A stretch of 64,000 nt of DNA, taken from NCBI GenBank assembly GCA_945861085.1, contig OX244046.1, positions 3,534,001 through 3,598,000 on the forward strand. The letters are read 5' to 3'. A model generated the notes under the pieces. The model searched no databases. It was not told the origin of the DNA and saw only the letters and a program-made list of their open reading frames with translations. A program made the translations under genes and the position numbers. Positions 35,347 through 44,785 of the stretch are shown here, one piece after another. Numbering within the stretch: position 1 is the stretch's first letter; every line of letters starts with the position of its first letter. This stretch comes from Clostridioides difficile_D (GTDB taxonomy: Bacteria; Bacillota; Clostridia; Peptostreptococcales; Peptostreptococcaceae).

Positions 35347-36465
35347 TTAATCTATAGCCTTTTTGTATTTTAATAATTTTGCATAAACATTCAATGCATT
35401 TACACATATCTTTTCATCAAAATTAAAGTTTATATTATGAAGACCATTTACAAATCCTTTTTCTTCATTTCTTGAACCTAGCATAAAAAATAATCCTGGA
35501 ACTTCCTTTTGATAATAAGAAAAATCTTCTGATATCATAAGTGGTTCTAACTCTACTACAGTATCATTTCCAACAGCTTCAACAAACTCTTGATACAATC
35601 CCTTATCATTTTTAACAGCAATATAGTCATCTATAATATTTATATTAATCTTACAGTTATAAGCTAATTCAAACCCTCTAGCAAGCTCTCTAACTCTAAG
35701 CTTCATTCTCTCATACACTTCTGGGCTGAAACATCTCATAGTACCTTCCATCTTTATATTTTCAGCTATTATATTTCTTCTAGCCCCTCCTTCAATTCTA
35801 CCAATAGTCAGCACTGCATTGTCTATTGGACTTATATTTCTTGATACTATAGTTTGAAGTGAACTTACAAAGTTTGAAGCTATCACTATACCATCAATTC
35901 CATTTTGTGGCATAGCTCCATGTCCACTTTTAGATACTACTTCTATATCAATATCCCCTATTTGTGCCATAAAGTAGCCTTCCCTTGTACCTACATAACC
36001 TTCTGGCAACTCTGGATATATATGAAGCCCATATATCTCATCAACATTATATTTCCTAAGCACACCTTCATCTATTAAAGCTTTTGCCCCACCAGGTCCT
36101 TCTTCTGCTGGTTGAAATATGAATACTATATTATCATTTAGCTCTTCTTTATTATCATTTAAATACTCAATTAATCCAAGTAATATAGTAGCATGTCCAT
36201 CATGACCACATAAATGTTTTACCCCTTCTTCACTATGAAGACCATCTATATCAGCCCTAAAAGCTATATCTCTTTTAGGTCTTTTACCTTCTATTACGCC
36301 TACTATACCTGTTTCTAAGTAAACTTCATACTCAATTCCTAATTTATCAAGATAATCTCTTATGTATTTTGAAGTCTTATACTCTTTTCTCCCAATCTCT
36401 GCAATAGGGTTTAATGCTTTCCTATGCTTATAAAGTTGTTCTTGTAAATATGATGCCTCTCTCAT
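35347..36465 (-). CDS. M20-family amidohydrolase
   Basis: This 372-aa metal-dependent hydrolase has the metal site HLCGHDGHAT (Cys86, His88, His91), FQPAEEGPGG (Glu121-Glu122) and a C-terminal MISEDFSYY. Relatives cleave N-acyl amino acids. Because a DapH-type acetyltransferase is encoded at 42.5 kb, it might be the N-acetyl-diaminopimelate deacetylase of the acetylase pathway, but this is inference, since it lies outside the riboswitch operon. RBS TTGGAGGAG precedes ATG. Confidence 0.85.
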   Translation of the reverse strand: MREASYLQEQLYKHRKALNPIAEIGRKEYKTSKYIRDYLDKLGIEYEVYLETGIVGVIEGKRPKRDIAFRADIDGLHSEEGVKHLCGHDGHATILLGLIEYLNDNKEELNDNIVFIFQPAEEGPGGAKALIDEGVLRKYNVDEIYGLHIYPELPEGYVGTREGYFMAQIGDIDIEVVSKSGHGAMPQNGIDGIVIASNFVSSLQTIVSRNISPIDNAVLTIGRIEGGARRNIIAENIKMEGTMRCFSPEVYERMKLRVRELARGFELAYNCKININIIDDYIAVKNDKGLYQEFVEAVGNDTVVELEPLMISEDFSYYQKEVPGLFFMLGSRNEEKGFVNGLHNINFNFDEKICVNALNVYAKLLKYKKAID

Positions 36466-36607
36466 GTAATCTCCTCCAAATTCTAATTTATTAAAAAAAT
36501 ATTTCTATATCTCTTATAATTAAAACATTATGCAACATACTATCATAATTAAAAATAAAAACTAAATTGAATATAAAAATATTTTGCATTATTAAATAAT
36601 TCACCAT

Positions 36608-36655
36608 TAATAATAATTCCCCTGTTTTGATTTATGAAACAGGGGAATTATTATT
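36608..36655 (-). terminator. intrinsic terminator after sdaB
   Basis: A perfect stem (TAATAATTCCCCTGTTT and its complement) around a 9-base loop lies just beyond the sdaB stop codon. Confidence 0.85.
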
Positions 36656-36668
36656 AAAAATTTTATTT

Positions 36669-37862
36669 TTAGCAAGAGAAGAAATGTTTAGCAAGTCCAC
36701 CCTTGGCTGTCTCTTTGTACTTATCCATCATATCTATACCAGTTTCTTTCATTGTTTCAACAACTTGGTCTAAGGAGACAGAATGTGAGCCATCAGTTAA
36801 TAATGCGTAATTAGCTGCATCATAAGCTCTCTGAGCTGCCATAGCATTTCTTTCTATACATGGAATTTGAACATATCCATATACAGGGTCACAAGTCATT
36901 CCTAGATGATGCTCAAGTGCTATTTCTGCTGCATATTCAATATGGTCTATAGTTCCACCTTTTAGGTATGCTACTGCCGCTGCTGCCATAGAACAAGCTG
37001 CACCAACTTCACCTTGACATCCTACCTCTGCTCCAGATATTGAAGCATTAGTTTTTATTATATTACCTATTATTCCAGCTACAAGTAATGCTTCAATTAT
37101 TTTTTCGTCATCGTACTTATAAAAATCTTGCATTGCAAAGAATATTCCTGGAATTACACCAGCAGAGCCACAAGTTGGAGCTGTAACTATTATATTTCCA
37201 GAAGCATTTTGCTCTGAAGCTGCTAGTGCATATGCATATACAAGTGTTGAGAAGTTCTTATCTTTTTGATATGCATTATAAAATGTACTTGCTCTTCTTT
37301 TTAATAATAGTTTACCTGGTATTATTTCATCTGTGCTTAATCCATCATCAATAGATTTTCTCATAGCATCTTTTATAGTTTTTATATAATCTTTTATGTC
37401 TTCTGGTTCACATTCCAACACAAAATCTACTAAAGTCTTATTATTTTCTTTACACCATTTTACTATTTCATCCATAGTATCTAAATGATATATGCTGTTA
37501 CTTTTACTGTTTCTTTGACCTTCCTCTGCTATAGTCCCTCCACCTATAGAATATACAGTCCATTCAGCTGTTACATTTCCATCTTTATCTAAAGCTTCAA
37601 ACTTCATTCCATTTGGGTGAAAATCTTTTATAATATCTTCTTCCCAAACAATTTCAACTTTTTTAGGTGCTATAGTTTTTTCAATTATATAGTCAGTTAA
37701 GTGACCTTTTCCTGTAGCTGCCAAACTACCATATAATATTGCTCTAAAACTTTCTGCATCTGGATTTTCATTTTTAAATTTTTCTGCTGCTCTTTGTGGC
37801 CCCATAGTATGAGAACTTGAAGGCCCACTTCCTATTTTAAAAAGTTCCTTTAAAGTATCCAT
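36669..37862 (-). CDS. sdaB: L-serine dehydratase (iron-sulfur type, single chain)
   Basis: This 397-aa enzyme converts L-serine to pyruvate and ammonia. The beta domain comes first (FKIGSGPSSSHTMGPQRAA, residues 8-26), and the alpha domain has the cluster cysteines in APTCGSAGVIPG, SGAEVGCQGEVGAACSMAA and MTCDPVYGYVQIPCIERN. It is shorter than the E. coli enzyme because the linker is reduced. RBS AGGAGG precedes ATG. Serine is a favoured C. difficile substrate, so this supplies pyruvate. I recall the name sdaB for the C. difficile gene. Confidence 0.9.
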   Translation of the reverse strand: MDTLKELFKIGSGPSSSHTMGPQRAAEKFKNENPDAESFRAILYGSLAATGKGHLTDYIIEKTIAPKKVEIVWEEDIIKDFHPNGMKFEALDKDGNVTAEWTVYSIGGGTIAEEGQRNSKSNSIYHLDTMDEIVKWCKENNKTLVDFVLECEPEDIKDYIKTIKDAMRKSIDDGLSTDEIIPGKLLLKRRASTFYNAYQKDKNFSTLVYAYALAASEQNASGNIIVTAPTCGSAGVIPGIFFAMQDFYKYDDEKIIEALLVAGIIGNIIKTNASISGAEVGCQGEVGAACSMAAAAVAYLKGGTIDHIEYAAEIALEHHLGMTCDPVYGYVQIPCIERNAMAAQRAYDAANYALLTDGSHSVSLDQVVETMKETGIDMMDKYKETAKGGLAKHFFSC

Positions 37863-38184
37863 ATTATTCCTCCTAAATTTTCGGTATTATTACTTATTAT
37901 TAGATTTTACGCACATATTTATTATAACCTAAATATATTAATTATTAGTTATTAAATTCGCATAAAATTTATTTTTTATTTCCATTTTGGTATATTTTAT
38001 TAAATTAATATGTATATTTTGAGAATAAAACATTTATTTCAAATTTTTATAATATTAATATAATATAAATATCTTATTTAAACAGTTAAGATATTAACTA
38101 TACCTATTAAAATTAATTAATTTGTACTATAATTATTATTGTACTTAAAAAATTAAATTTAAATAAAAAAGGAGATTTGATTAT
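37863..38184. other. divergent promoter region between sdaB and the first dapA
   Basis: The 322 bases are very AT-rich. A 9-bp perfect inverted repeat with a 10-base spacer (AATATCTTA at 38068-38076, TAAGATATT at 38087-38095) lies 90-117 bases before the dapA start. No lysine riboswitch or other leader RNA is seen here, unlike before asd. Confidence 0.5.
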
Positions 38185-39066
38185 ATGTTATTTAAAGGTT
38201 CTGCTGTTGCTTTAGTTACCCCATTTACAGAGGATAATAATGTCAACTTTGAAAAATTAGGTGAATTAATCGAATACCATATTGAGAATGACACAGATGC
38301 ACTAGTTGTTTGTGGAACAACAGGTGAGGCGACTACTATGAGTGAATCTGAAATTTTTGCTGTAATAAAATATACAGTTGAAAAGGTTAATAAGAGAATA
38401 CCTGTCATAGCAGGTACTGGTTCAAACAATACTATGTTGTCTGTTCATATGAGTCAAGAAGCTGAAAAATTAGGGGTGGATGGTCTTTTAATAATAACTC
38501 CTTACTATAATAAGACTAATGAAAAAGGTCTTAAACTTCACTTTGAAACAATAGCAAATAGTGTTAAGTTACCAATTATTTTATATAACGTACCAGGAAG
38601 AACTAAAGTAAATATAAAGCCATCTGTTGTAGCTGAACTTGCTAAAATAGATAATATAGTTGCTGTGAAGGAAGCAAGTGGAGATTTAGCTCAAGTTGCA
38701 GAAATAGCCAAATTAGTGCCTAAAGACTTTGCTATATACTCCGGTAATGATGATACTATACTACCACTATTATCATTAGGTGGAAGTGGTGTTATCTCTG
38801 TACTTGCTAACATCTGTCCTAAAGAAACACATAATTTAGTAGCTAAATTCTTTGAAGGTGATATTGAAGGCTCAAAAAAACTACAACTTGATATGGATGC
38901 TTTAATTGCTGCCTTATTTATAGAAGTAAATCCAGTTCCAGTTAAAACTGCCATGAACATTTTAGGTTTTAATGTTGGTGATTTAAGACTTCCTCTAGCT
39001 GAAATGGAAGAATCTAATCTTAATGTGTTAAAGCAAGAGTTGACAAATTTTGGATTTAAATTTTAG
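38185..39066 (+). CDS. dapA: 4-hydroxy-tetrahydrodipicolinate synthase (first copy)
   Basis: This 293-aa enzyme condenses pyruvate and aspartate semialdehyde. The Schiff-base Lys162 is in NIVAVKEASGD, with CGTTGEATT and YNVPGRT motifs, at normal length. RBS AAGGAGA precedes ATG. It is close to identical in pattern to the second copy at 40609 but lies upstream of the lysine riboswitch, so lysine should not shut it off by that route. A role in making dipicolinate for spores is possible. Confidence 0.93.
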   Translation: MLFKGSAVALVTPFTEDNNVNFEKLGELIEYHIENDTDALVVCGTTGEATTMSESEIFAVIKYTVEKVNKRIPVIAGTGSNNTMLSVHMSQEAEKLGVDGLLIITPYYNKTNEKGLKLHFETIANSVKLPIILYNVPGRTKVNIKPSVVAELAKIDNIVAVKEASGDLAQVAEIAKLVPKDFAIYSGNDDTILPLLSLGGSGVISVLANICPKETHNLVAKFFEGDIEGSKKLQLDMDALIAALFIEVNPVPVKTAMNILGFNVGDLRLPLAEMEESNLNVLKQELTNFGFKF

Positions 39067-39142
39067 CAATATTTATATAAATAAGTTGATTTTTTCTTAA
39101 ATATGTATTATTATTAGAATAATCAAATTTTAATATCCTATT

Positions 39143-39337
39143 AACCTAGGGTAGAGGTAGCTGTAACTAAGAGTATCCAATAGTAGCTGGCAGGTGTTAA
39201 TGATTGGAAAAAGGATTTACAGCCGAAGAAAATATTTCTTGCAACAATATTTTCTGGGATTACACATAACATGTGTAATACTGTCACTTATTTTTATAGG
39301 TGATGAGCTACAGGGTTTACTTTGAGTGATAAACTAG
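39143..39337 (+). promoter_or_regulatory. lysine riboswitch (L-box) aptamer and linker
   Basis: The leader of asd shows the conserved L-box blocks in order: GGTAGAGG (39150-39157), AAGAGTA, TGATTGGAAAAAGG, CAGCCGAAG (39220-39228), TCTGGGAT (39253 on) and ACTGTCACT (39280-39288). An intrinsic terminator follows at 39338-39367, so lysine binding should stop transcription of asd-dapA-dapB-dapH. Confidence 0.9.
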
Positions 39338-39367
39338 ACGTACAAAGTATACCTTTGTACGTTTTTT
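39338..39367 (+). terminator. riboswitch-controlled terminator
   Basis: A perfect 10-bp stem (ACGTACAAAG and CTTTGTACGT, loop TATAC) is followed by six T. It is the expression platform of the lysine riboswitch; the asd start is 124 bases further on. Confidence 0.88.
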
Positions 39368-39490
39368 GTATATAGTTAAAGTTGTTAATATAATATTAAA
39401 GTTTTTGTATATATAAAAATATTAACATATCTTACTTGTATAATTAAAATCAAATAATGTTTTAATAATTTAAAATTGGGGTGAATTTAT

Positions 39491-40492
39491 ATGAAAAAAG
39501 TAAATGTAGCAATAGTTGGTGCTACTGGAATGGTAGGTAGAACATTTTTAAAAGTATTAGAAGAAAGAAACTTTCCAATAGAAAATTTATTTTTATTCTC
39601 TTCTTCTAAATCAGCTGGTTCTAAAGTAATGTTTTGTGGTAAAGAATATATAGTAGAAGAATTAAAGGAAACTTCATTTACTGATAGAGGCATACAAATA
39701 GCATTATTCTCTGCTGGAGGAAGTATTAGTGAAAAGTATGCTCCAATAGCTGCTTCAAATGGAATCTTAGTAGTAGATAACTCTAGTCACTGGAGAATGA
39801 ATCCAGATGTTCCTTTAGTAGTTCCTGAAGTAAATCCAGAGGCTATAAAAAATCATAAAGGTATAATAGCTAATCCTAACTGCTCTACTATACAAGCCAT
39901 GGTTCCTCTTAAAGCACTTGATGATAAGTACAAAATTAAGAGAGTAGTCTACTCTACTTACCAAGCTGTATCTGGCTCTGGTGTTAAAGGTGTTGAAGAT
40001 TTAGAAAAAGGAATGAATGGTAATCCTACTGGATTCTACCCTCATCAAATTTCTTACAACTGTCTTCCTCATATAGATTCATTTACTGAAAATGGATACA
40101 CTAAAGAAGAAATGAAAATGGTAAATGAAACTATGAAAATACTTGATAACTACGATTTAAAAATAACTGCAACTACTGTAAGAGTTCCAGTAAGAAATGG
40201 TCATAGTGAATCTATAAATGTTGAGTTTAACAATCCATTTGAATTAGAAGATTTAGTAAAAACACTTGAAGAAGCTCCAGGTGTTGTAGTAGTTGATAAT
40301 CCTGCTAAAAACGAATATCCAACTGCTGTAGAATTTGATGATAGAGATGAGGTATTTGTTGGAAGAATAAGAAGGGACTTTAGTGTTGACAGTGGTGTAA
40401 ATCTTTGGGTTGTTGCTGACAATATAAGAAAAGGTGCTGCAACTAATGCAATTCAAATAGCTGAAATGGCTTTATCATATGATTTAGTATAG
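39491..40492 (+). CDS. asd: aspartate-semialdehyde dehydrogenase
   Basis: This 333-aa NADPH-dependent enzyme converts aspartyl phosphate to the semialdehyde. It has an N-terminal nucleotide loop (VAIVGATGMVGRTFL) and the catalytic Cys131 in ANPNCSTIQ, with the substrate motif GHSESINVEF. It is the first gene of the riboswitch-controlled operon. RBS GGGGTGA precedes ATG. Confidence 0.95.
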   Translation: MKKVNVAIVGATGMVGRTFLKVLEERNFPIENLFLFSSSKSAGSKVMFCGKEYIVEELKETSFTDRGIQIALFSAGGSISEKYAPIAASNGILVVDNSSHWRMNPDVPLVVPEVNPEAIKNHKGIIANPNCSTIQAMVPLKALDDKYKIKRVVYSTYQAVSGSGVKGVEDLEKGMNGNPTGFYPHQISYNCLPHIDSFTENGYTKEEMKMVNETMKILDNYDLKITATTVRVPVRNGHSESINVEFNNPFELEDLVKTLEEAPGVVVVDNPAKNEYPTAVEFDDRDEVFVGRIRRDFSVDSGVNLWVVADNIRKGAATNAIQIAEMALSYDLV

Positions 40493-40608
40493 TATACAAA
40501 TTTGTATAAATATATAATTTTGTAAAATATTAATAATAAATAAAAAATAAGCATTAGAAGTAACTGTAATATGAAACACAAAACTAAAAAAGAGGGGATT
40601 GATTTTAT

Positions 40609-41496
40609 ATGATATTTAAAGGTTCTGCTGTTGCTCTAGTTACTCCATTTACAAAGGATAACAAAGTTGATTTTGACAAATTAGGTGAATTGGTTGAGTA
40701 CCAAATTGCTAATGGTACTGATGCTATAGTGGCTTGTGGTACTACTGGTGAAGCTAATACTATGACTGATGAAGAACAACTTGCTACTATTAAGTATGTT
40801 GTTGAAAAAGTTAATAAAAGAGTTCCTGTTATAGCAGGAAGTGGTTCTAATGATACTATGCACTCAGTTAATTTAAGTCAAGAAGCTGAAAAATTAGGAG
40901 TAGATGCTCTATTAATAATAACTCCTTATTACAATAAAGCTAATAAAGCTGGACTTAAGCGTCATTTTGAAACAATCGCTAACAGTGTTAAACTTCCAAT
41001 TATACTTTATAATGTCCCTGGAAGAACTTGTGTAAATATAAGCCCTAGTCTTATAGTTGAACTTGCTAAGATAGATAATATAGTTGCTGTAAAAGAAGCT
41101 AGTGGGGACTTAGGACAAGTTGCAGAAATAGCTAGTTTAGTTCCAGATGACTTTGCTATCTACTCTGGTAATGATGATACTATACTTCCTTTATTATCTT
41201 TAGGAGGTCAAGGAGTTATATCAGTACTTGCTAATGTTTGCCCTCAAGAAACTCACGATTTAGTAGCTAAGTTCTTTGAAGGTGATATAGAAGGTTCTAG
41301 AAAATTACAACTTGGTATGGATGCTCTAATTGCAGCTTTATTTATAGAAGTAAATCCTATACCAGTTAAGACTGCAATGAATTTATTGGGATTCAATGTT
41401 GGAGATTTAAGATTACCTCTAGCAGAAATGGACCCAGCAAATTTAGAAGTGTTAAAGAAAGAGTTAGTTAACTTTGGACTAAAAGTTAATGCATAA
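40609..41496 (+). CDS. dapA: 4-hydroxy-tetrahydrodipicolinate synthase (second copy)
   Basis: This 295-aa paralogue of the gene at 38185 has the same Lys162 (NIVAVKEASGD) and very similar sequence throughout. It lies in the riboswitch operon between asd and dapB and is the lysine-regulated copy. RBS AGAGGGG precedes ATG. Confidence 0.95.
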   Translation: MIFKGSAVALVTPFTKDNKVDFDKLGELVEYQIANGTDAIVACGTTGEANTMTDEEQLATIKYVVEKVNKRVPVIAGSGSNDTMHSVNLSQEAEKLGVDALLIITPYYNKANKAGLKRHFETIANSVKLPIILYNVPGRTCVNISPSLIVELAKIDNIVAVKEASGDLGQVAEIASLVPDDFAIYSGNDDTILPLLSLGGQGVISVLANVCPQETHDLVAKFFEGDIEGSRKLQLGMDALIAALFIEVNPIPVKTAMNLLGFNVGDLRLPLAEMDPANLEVLKKELVNFGLKVNA

Positions 41497-41562
41497 TAAA
41501 AATTAATGCAGGATAAAAAATAAGTTTGGTCAAAAGTTAGCCCTTAATCATAGGAGGAAATT

Positions 41563-42312
41563 ATGTTAAAAGTTATAGCAACTGGTTATGATGGAAAAAT
41601 GGGTAAGATTTTAGCCGATACTATAAGAGAAGATAGTGAATTAGAATTGGTTTGTGTTTCAGCTAGAGGTATGGATAGCTGTGAAGGCGACCTTAAAATC
41701 TATGAAGATATGAGTACTATAGTTGAAGAATGTGATGTAGTTATAGATTTTTCTCATCACTCTAATTTAGATAATATCCTATCTTACGTTTTAAAAACTA
41801 AGACACCTTTAGTAATTGCTACCACTGGATATAATGATGAAGAAATGAACAAAATACATGAAGCGGCTAAAGTTATTCCTGTATTCCAATCATATAATAT
41901 GTCTCTTGGTGTAAATGTATTAGTAAAATTGGTTAAAGATGCAGCTAAATTATTAGAAGGATTTGATATAGAAATAATAGAAAAACATCACAACAGAAAA
42001 GTAGATGCCCCAAGTGGCACAGCTGTTATGATTGCTAACGCTATAAAAGAGGTTTTACCAAACGTTGAAAATAATTATGGTAGATATGGCCGTAGTGCAA
42101 AAAGACAACCAAATGAAGTTGGTATTCATGCTATAAGAGGTGGAAATATCGTTGGTGAACATGATGCTCTATTTGCTGGAGATAATGAAGTCCTTACAAT
42201 AAGCCATCAAGCCCAATCTCGTGGTATCTTTGCAAGTGGTTCTATAGCTGCTGCTAAATACTTAGTTAAACAAAAACCAGGATTTTATAATATGGACAGC
42301 ATGTTAGGATAA
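41563..42312 (+). CDS. dapB: 4-hydroxy-tetrahydrodipicolinate reductase (first copy)
   Basis: This 249-aa reductase has the nucleotide-binding loop ATGYDGKMGKIL and the signature EKHHNRKVDAPSGTA (about residue 143), with IRGGNIVGEHDALFAG. It is the third gene of the lysine operon. RBS AGGAGG precedes ATG. Confidence 0.95.
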   Translation: MLKVIATGYDGKMGKILADTIREDSELELVCVSARGMDSCEGDLKIYEDMSTIVEECDVVIDFSHHSNLDNILSYVLKTKTPLVIATTGYNDEEMNKIHEAAKVIPVFQSYNMSLGVNVLVKLVKDAAKLLEGFDIEIIEKHHNRKVDAPSGTAVMIANAIKEVLPNVENNYGRYGRSAKRQPNEVGIHAIRGGNIVGEHDALFAGDNEVLTISHQAQSRGIFASGSIAAAKYLVKQKPGFYNMDSMLG

Positions 42313-42493
42313 TAACAAGATAATAATACACAGTATAATCAAACATATACAATAAATAAATTCATTTAATACTATGCTTATACAATAAAAACCTGTAAAA
42401 TAAAATATAAATAATGAGAAGTAAATATATACTAAAATTGACAAATAAGTATATAATAAAAGAAATATAATGAAATACAAGGAGAATTAACAA

Positions 42494-43210
42494 ATGGTAA
42501 ATTTAAACGATGCTTATGAAATAGCAAGGTATATAAAAGAAGTTAAAAAGAAAACACCTGTTAAGGTATATGTAAATACAAACTCTTTACATTTCCAATC
42601 AACTGATAAGTTTAAGGTATTTGGAAGTAATGGCTCTTATATATTTGTAGGTGACTACGAAGATATAATGGAAGTATTAGACAAACATGGTAATGATATA
42701 ACAGATACTCATGTAGAATACGATAGAAGAAATTCTGCTATTCCTCTAAAAAATACTTTAAGTGAACATGCAAGAATTGAGCCAGGTGCAATAATAAGAG
42801 ACATGGTTACTATAGAAAAAAATGCTGTTGTAATGATGGGAGCTGTTATAAATATAGGAGCTGTTATTGGTGAAGGTTCTATGGTAGATATGAATGCTGT
42901 TATTGGAGCTAGAGGTACTCTTGGTAAAAATGTTCATTTAGGTGCTGGTGCTGTTGTTGCTGGTGTTTTAGAGCCACCTTCTGCTACTCCTGTTATAGTT
43001 GAAGATGATGTTTTAATAGGAGCTAACGCAGTTATTCTTGAAGGTGTTAGAATCGGTAAAGGTGCTGTTGTTGCAGCTGGTGCTGTTGTAACTACTGATG
43101 TAGAAGCTGGTGCTGTTGTTGCTGGTTCTCCTGCTAAAGTTATAAAAATGAAAGACGAAAAAACGGCTGACAAGACTAAACTTATGGAAGACCTTAGAAA
43201 TTTAGATTAA
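42494..43210 (+). CDS. dapH: tetrahydrodipicolinate N-acetyltransferase
   Basis: This 238-aa enzyme has an N-terminal domain (1-80) and a left-handed beta-helix of hexapeptide repeats (IGAVIGEGSMVDMNAVIGARGTLG onward), matching the DapH family that acetylates tetrahydrodipicolinate. It shows the cell uses the acetylase branch to diaminopimelate. It lies 181 bases after dapB, with no terminator seen between them. Confidence 0.92.
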   Translation: MVNLNDAYEIARYIKEVKKKTPVKVYVNTNSLHFQSTDKFKVFGSNGSYIFVGDYEDIMEVLDKHGNDITDTHVEYDRRNSAIPLKNTLSEHARIEPGAIIRDMVTIEKNAVVMMGAVINIGAVIGEGSMVDMNAVIGARGTLGKNVHLGAGAVVAGVLEPPSATPVIVEDDVLIGANAVILEGVRIGKGAVVAAGAVVTTDVEAGAVVAGSPAKVIKMKDEKTADKTKLMEDLRNLD

Positions 43211-43249
43211 TTAAATAGTAATATATTAATTAAAAAGATTAATTAAAAA

Positions 43250-43292
43250 GGTGTCTCTGTATGAATTTAATTCATTGGAGGCACCCTCTTTT
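43250..43292. terminator. bidirectional terminator after dapH
   Basis: GGTGTCTC and GAGGCACC frame a loop with an inner self-complementary ATGAATTTAATTCAT. T-rich stretches follow on both strands (TCTTTTTA on the plus strand). Confidence 0.75.
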
Positions 43293-43445
43293 TATAATAT
43301 TTTTTCTCTTATTTATGCTTATTTTATTTATTTTTACAATTCTCTTATTCATTCTTGTAGTATTTTTATTTCTTGTTGATAACTACTTTTAGTTCCTTCA
43401 ATTTTCAAATATATCAACGAAACAAACTATTAAATTTTCTATAGC

Positions 43446-44435
43446 TTAATAAATAGAACTACTATTTACTACTGGTTGTGCATCTTTATTGCCACAAAGA
43501 ACCACTAGTAGATTACTTACCATAGCTGCTTTACGTTCTTCATCTAAAGTTACAACATTATTTTCACTTAAATTAGTTAATGCCATCTCTACCATACTTA
43601 CAGCCCCTTCAACAATCTTTTTACGTGCTGCTATTATAGCCTCAGCTTGTTGACGTTGTAACATTGCTGCTGCAATCTCTGGTGCATAAGAAAGGTGAGT
43701 AATTCTCACTTCACATACTTCAATTCCAGCAATATCAACTCTTGACTGTAATTCATCTTTTAATCTATCTGCTATTTCCTGGCTACTGCCACGAAGAGAT
43801 TTTTCATCTCCATCTTCAGACACATCATATGGATAAAGTCTTGAAACATTACGAATAGTAGAATCACATTGAATAGATAAAAAAGTATTATAATTATCCA
43901 CATTGAACACGGCCTTTGTTGCATCTATAACCTTCCAAATTACAACAACTCCTATTATAATCGGGTTTCCTAATAAATCATTAACTTTCTGCTTTTCATT
44001 ATTAAGAGTCATTGTTTTTAAAGATACTTTCTTACCTCTTGAATTAGTTGATATATCTACTTTTTCATCAGATGAAGATTTTGACACATTAATTCTTGAT
44101 GCTGCTGGGTTTATTGCTGAACAAAATGGATTTACCCAATAGTATCCTTCTTTTTTTATAGTTCCATAATAGTTACCAAATAAAACTAAAACTATAGCCT
44201 CTTTAGGATTAATCATTTTTAGCCCAAAGCACAGGATAAAATCTACTAGTATAAATACAAGCCCCAAAATTAACATAAGTGAACCTATCCCAGTAAAACC
44301 ACTATCAAGTTTTATTATCCCAAAAACCAAAATGCCTATTGAAACTACTAAAAATAAGATAATCATTATCAAAGCTGCTACTCCGTTAAATGCTTTCGCT
44401 TCTTTCTCTTGATAAGTTTTTTCTTCTTTTAACAT
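43446..44435 (-). CDS. SPFH/band-7 domain membrane protein
   Basis: This 329-aa protein has two N-terminal hydrophobic segments (about residues 22-43 and 50-73), then an SPFH domain (about 75-260: INPKEAIVLVLFGNYYGTI, and VRITHLSYAPEIAAAMLQRQQAEAIIAARKKIVEGAV). Such proteins scaffold membrane complexes. ATG 44435 follows GGGAGTGAT; an upstream ATG at 44450 overlaps that RBS. It lies between lysine genes but on the other strand. Confidence 0.88.
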   Translation of the reverse strand: MLKEEKTYQEKEAKAFNGVAALIMIILFLVVSIGILVFGIIKLDSGFTGIGSLMLILGLVFILVDFILCFGLKMINPKEAIVLVLFGNYYGTIKKEGYYWVNPFCSAINPAASRINVSKSSSDEKVDISTNSRGKKVSLKTMTLNNEKQKVNDLLGNPIIIGVVVIWKVIDATKAVFNVDNYNTFLSIQCDSTIRNVSRLYPYDVSEDGDEKSLRGSSQEIADRLKDELQSRVDIAGIEVCEVRITHLSYAPEIAAAMLQRQQAEAIIAARKKIVEGAVSMVEMALTNLSENNVVTLDEERKAAMVSNLLVVLCGNKDAQPVVNSSSIY

Positions 44436-44692
44436 ATCTATCACTCCCATCTTAGTATATTAAGTTAAGATATTCCTAATTTAATAATAACACTTTTAAT
44501 ACTTGAATTGTTGAATTTAAAGTTAATACTATAGATTTATATGTATTTCATATGTCTTTAGACATACATATTTTTAGTTATTTTAATATATTAATATTGA
44601 TTTTTAAATAAATTTTATGAAATATGAACTTATATTTAATATATATTAAATCTGGATGCAAATTTTTTAATATCTGGTAAATTATAAGCTTA

Positions 44693-44733
44693 TTATCACT
44701 AATATTATTTTATATAAATTGTATTAGTGATAA
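44693..44733 (+). repeat. 12-bp perfect inverted repeat before the second dapB
   Basis: TTATCACTAATA (44693-44704) and TATTAGTGATAA (44722-44733) are exact complements with a 17-base spacer. Imperfect pairing continues outward (AAGCTTAT with AATAAACTT). It lies 52 bases before the dapB start. It may be an operator or a leader hairpin; the rest of the gap 44436-44785 shows no other clear signal. Confidence 0.7.
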
Positions 44734-44785
44734 AATAAACTTATAGCAATATAACAAATTTTTATTAATTTCATAGGAGGAATTT

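Noticed and set aside
38185..41496. Assembly duplication as the reason for two dapA genes
   Set aside because: The two copies differ at many codons and have different leaders, so they are true paralogues.
44547..44577. Hairpin TATGTC-TTTA-GACATA followed by a T-run upstream of the second dapB
   Set aside because: It could look like a terminator on the plus strand, but no plus-strand gene ends before it; too weak to assign a role.
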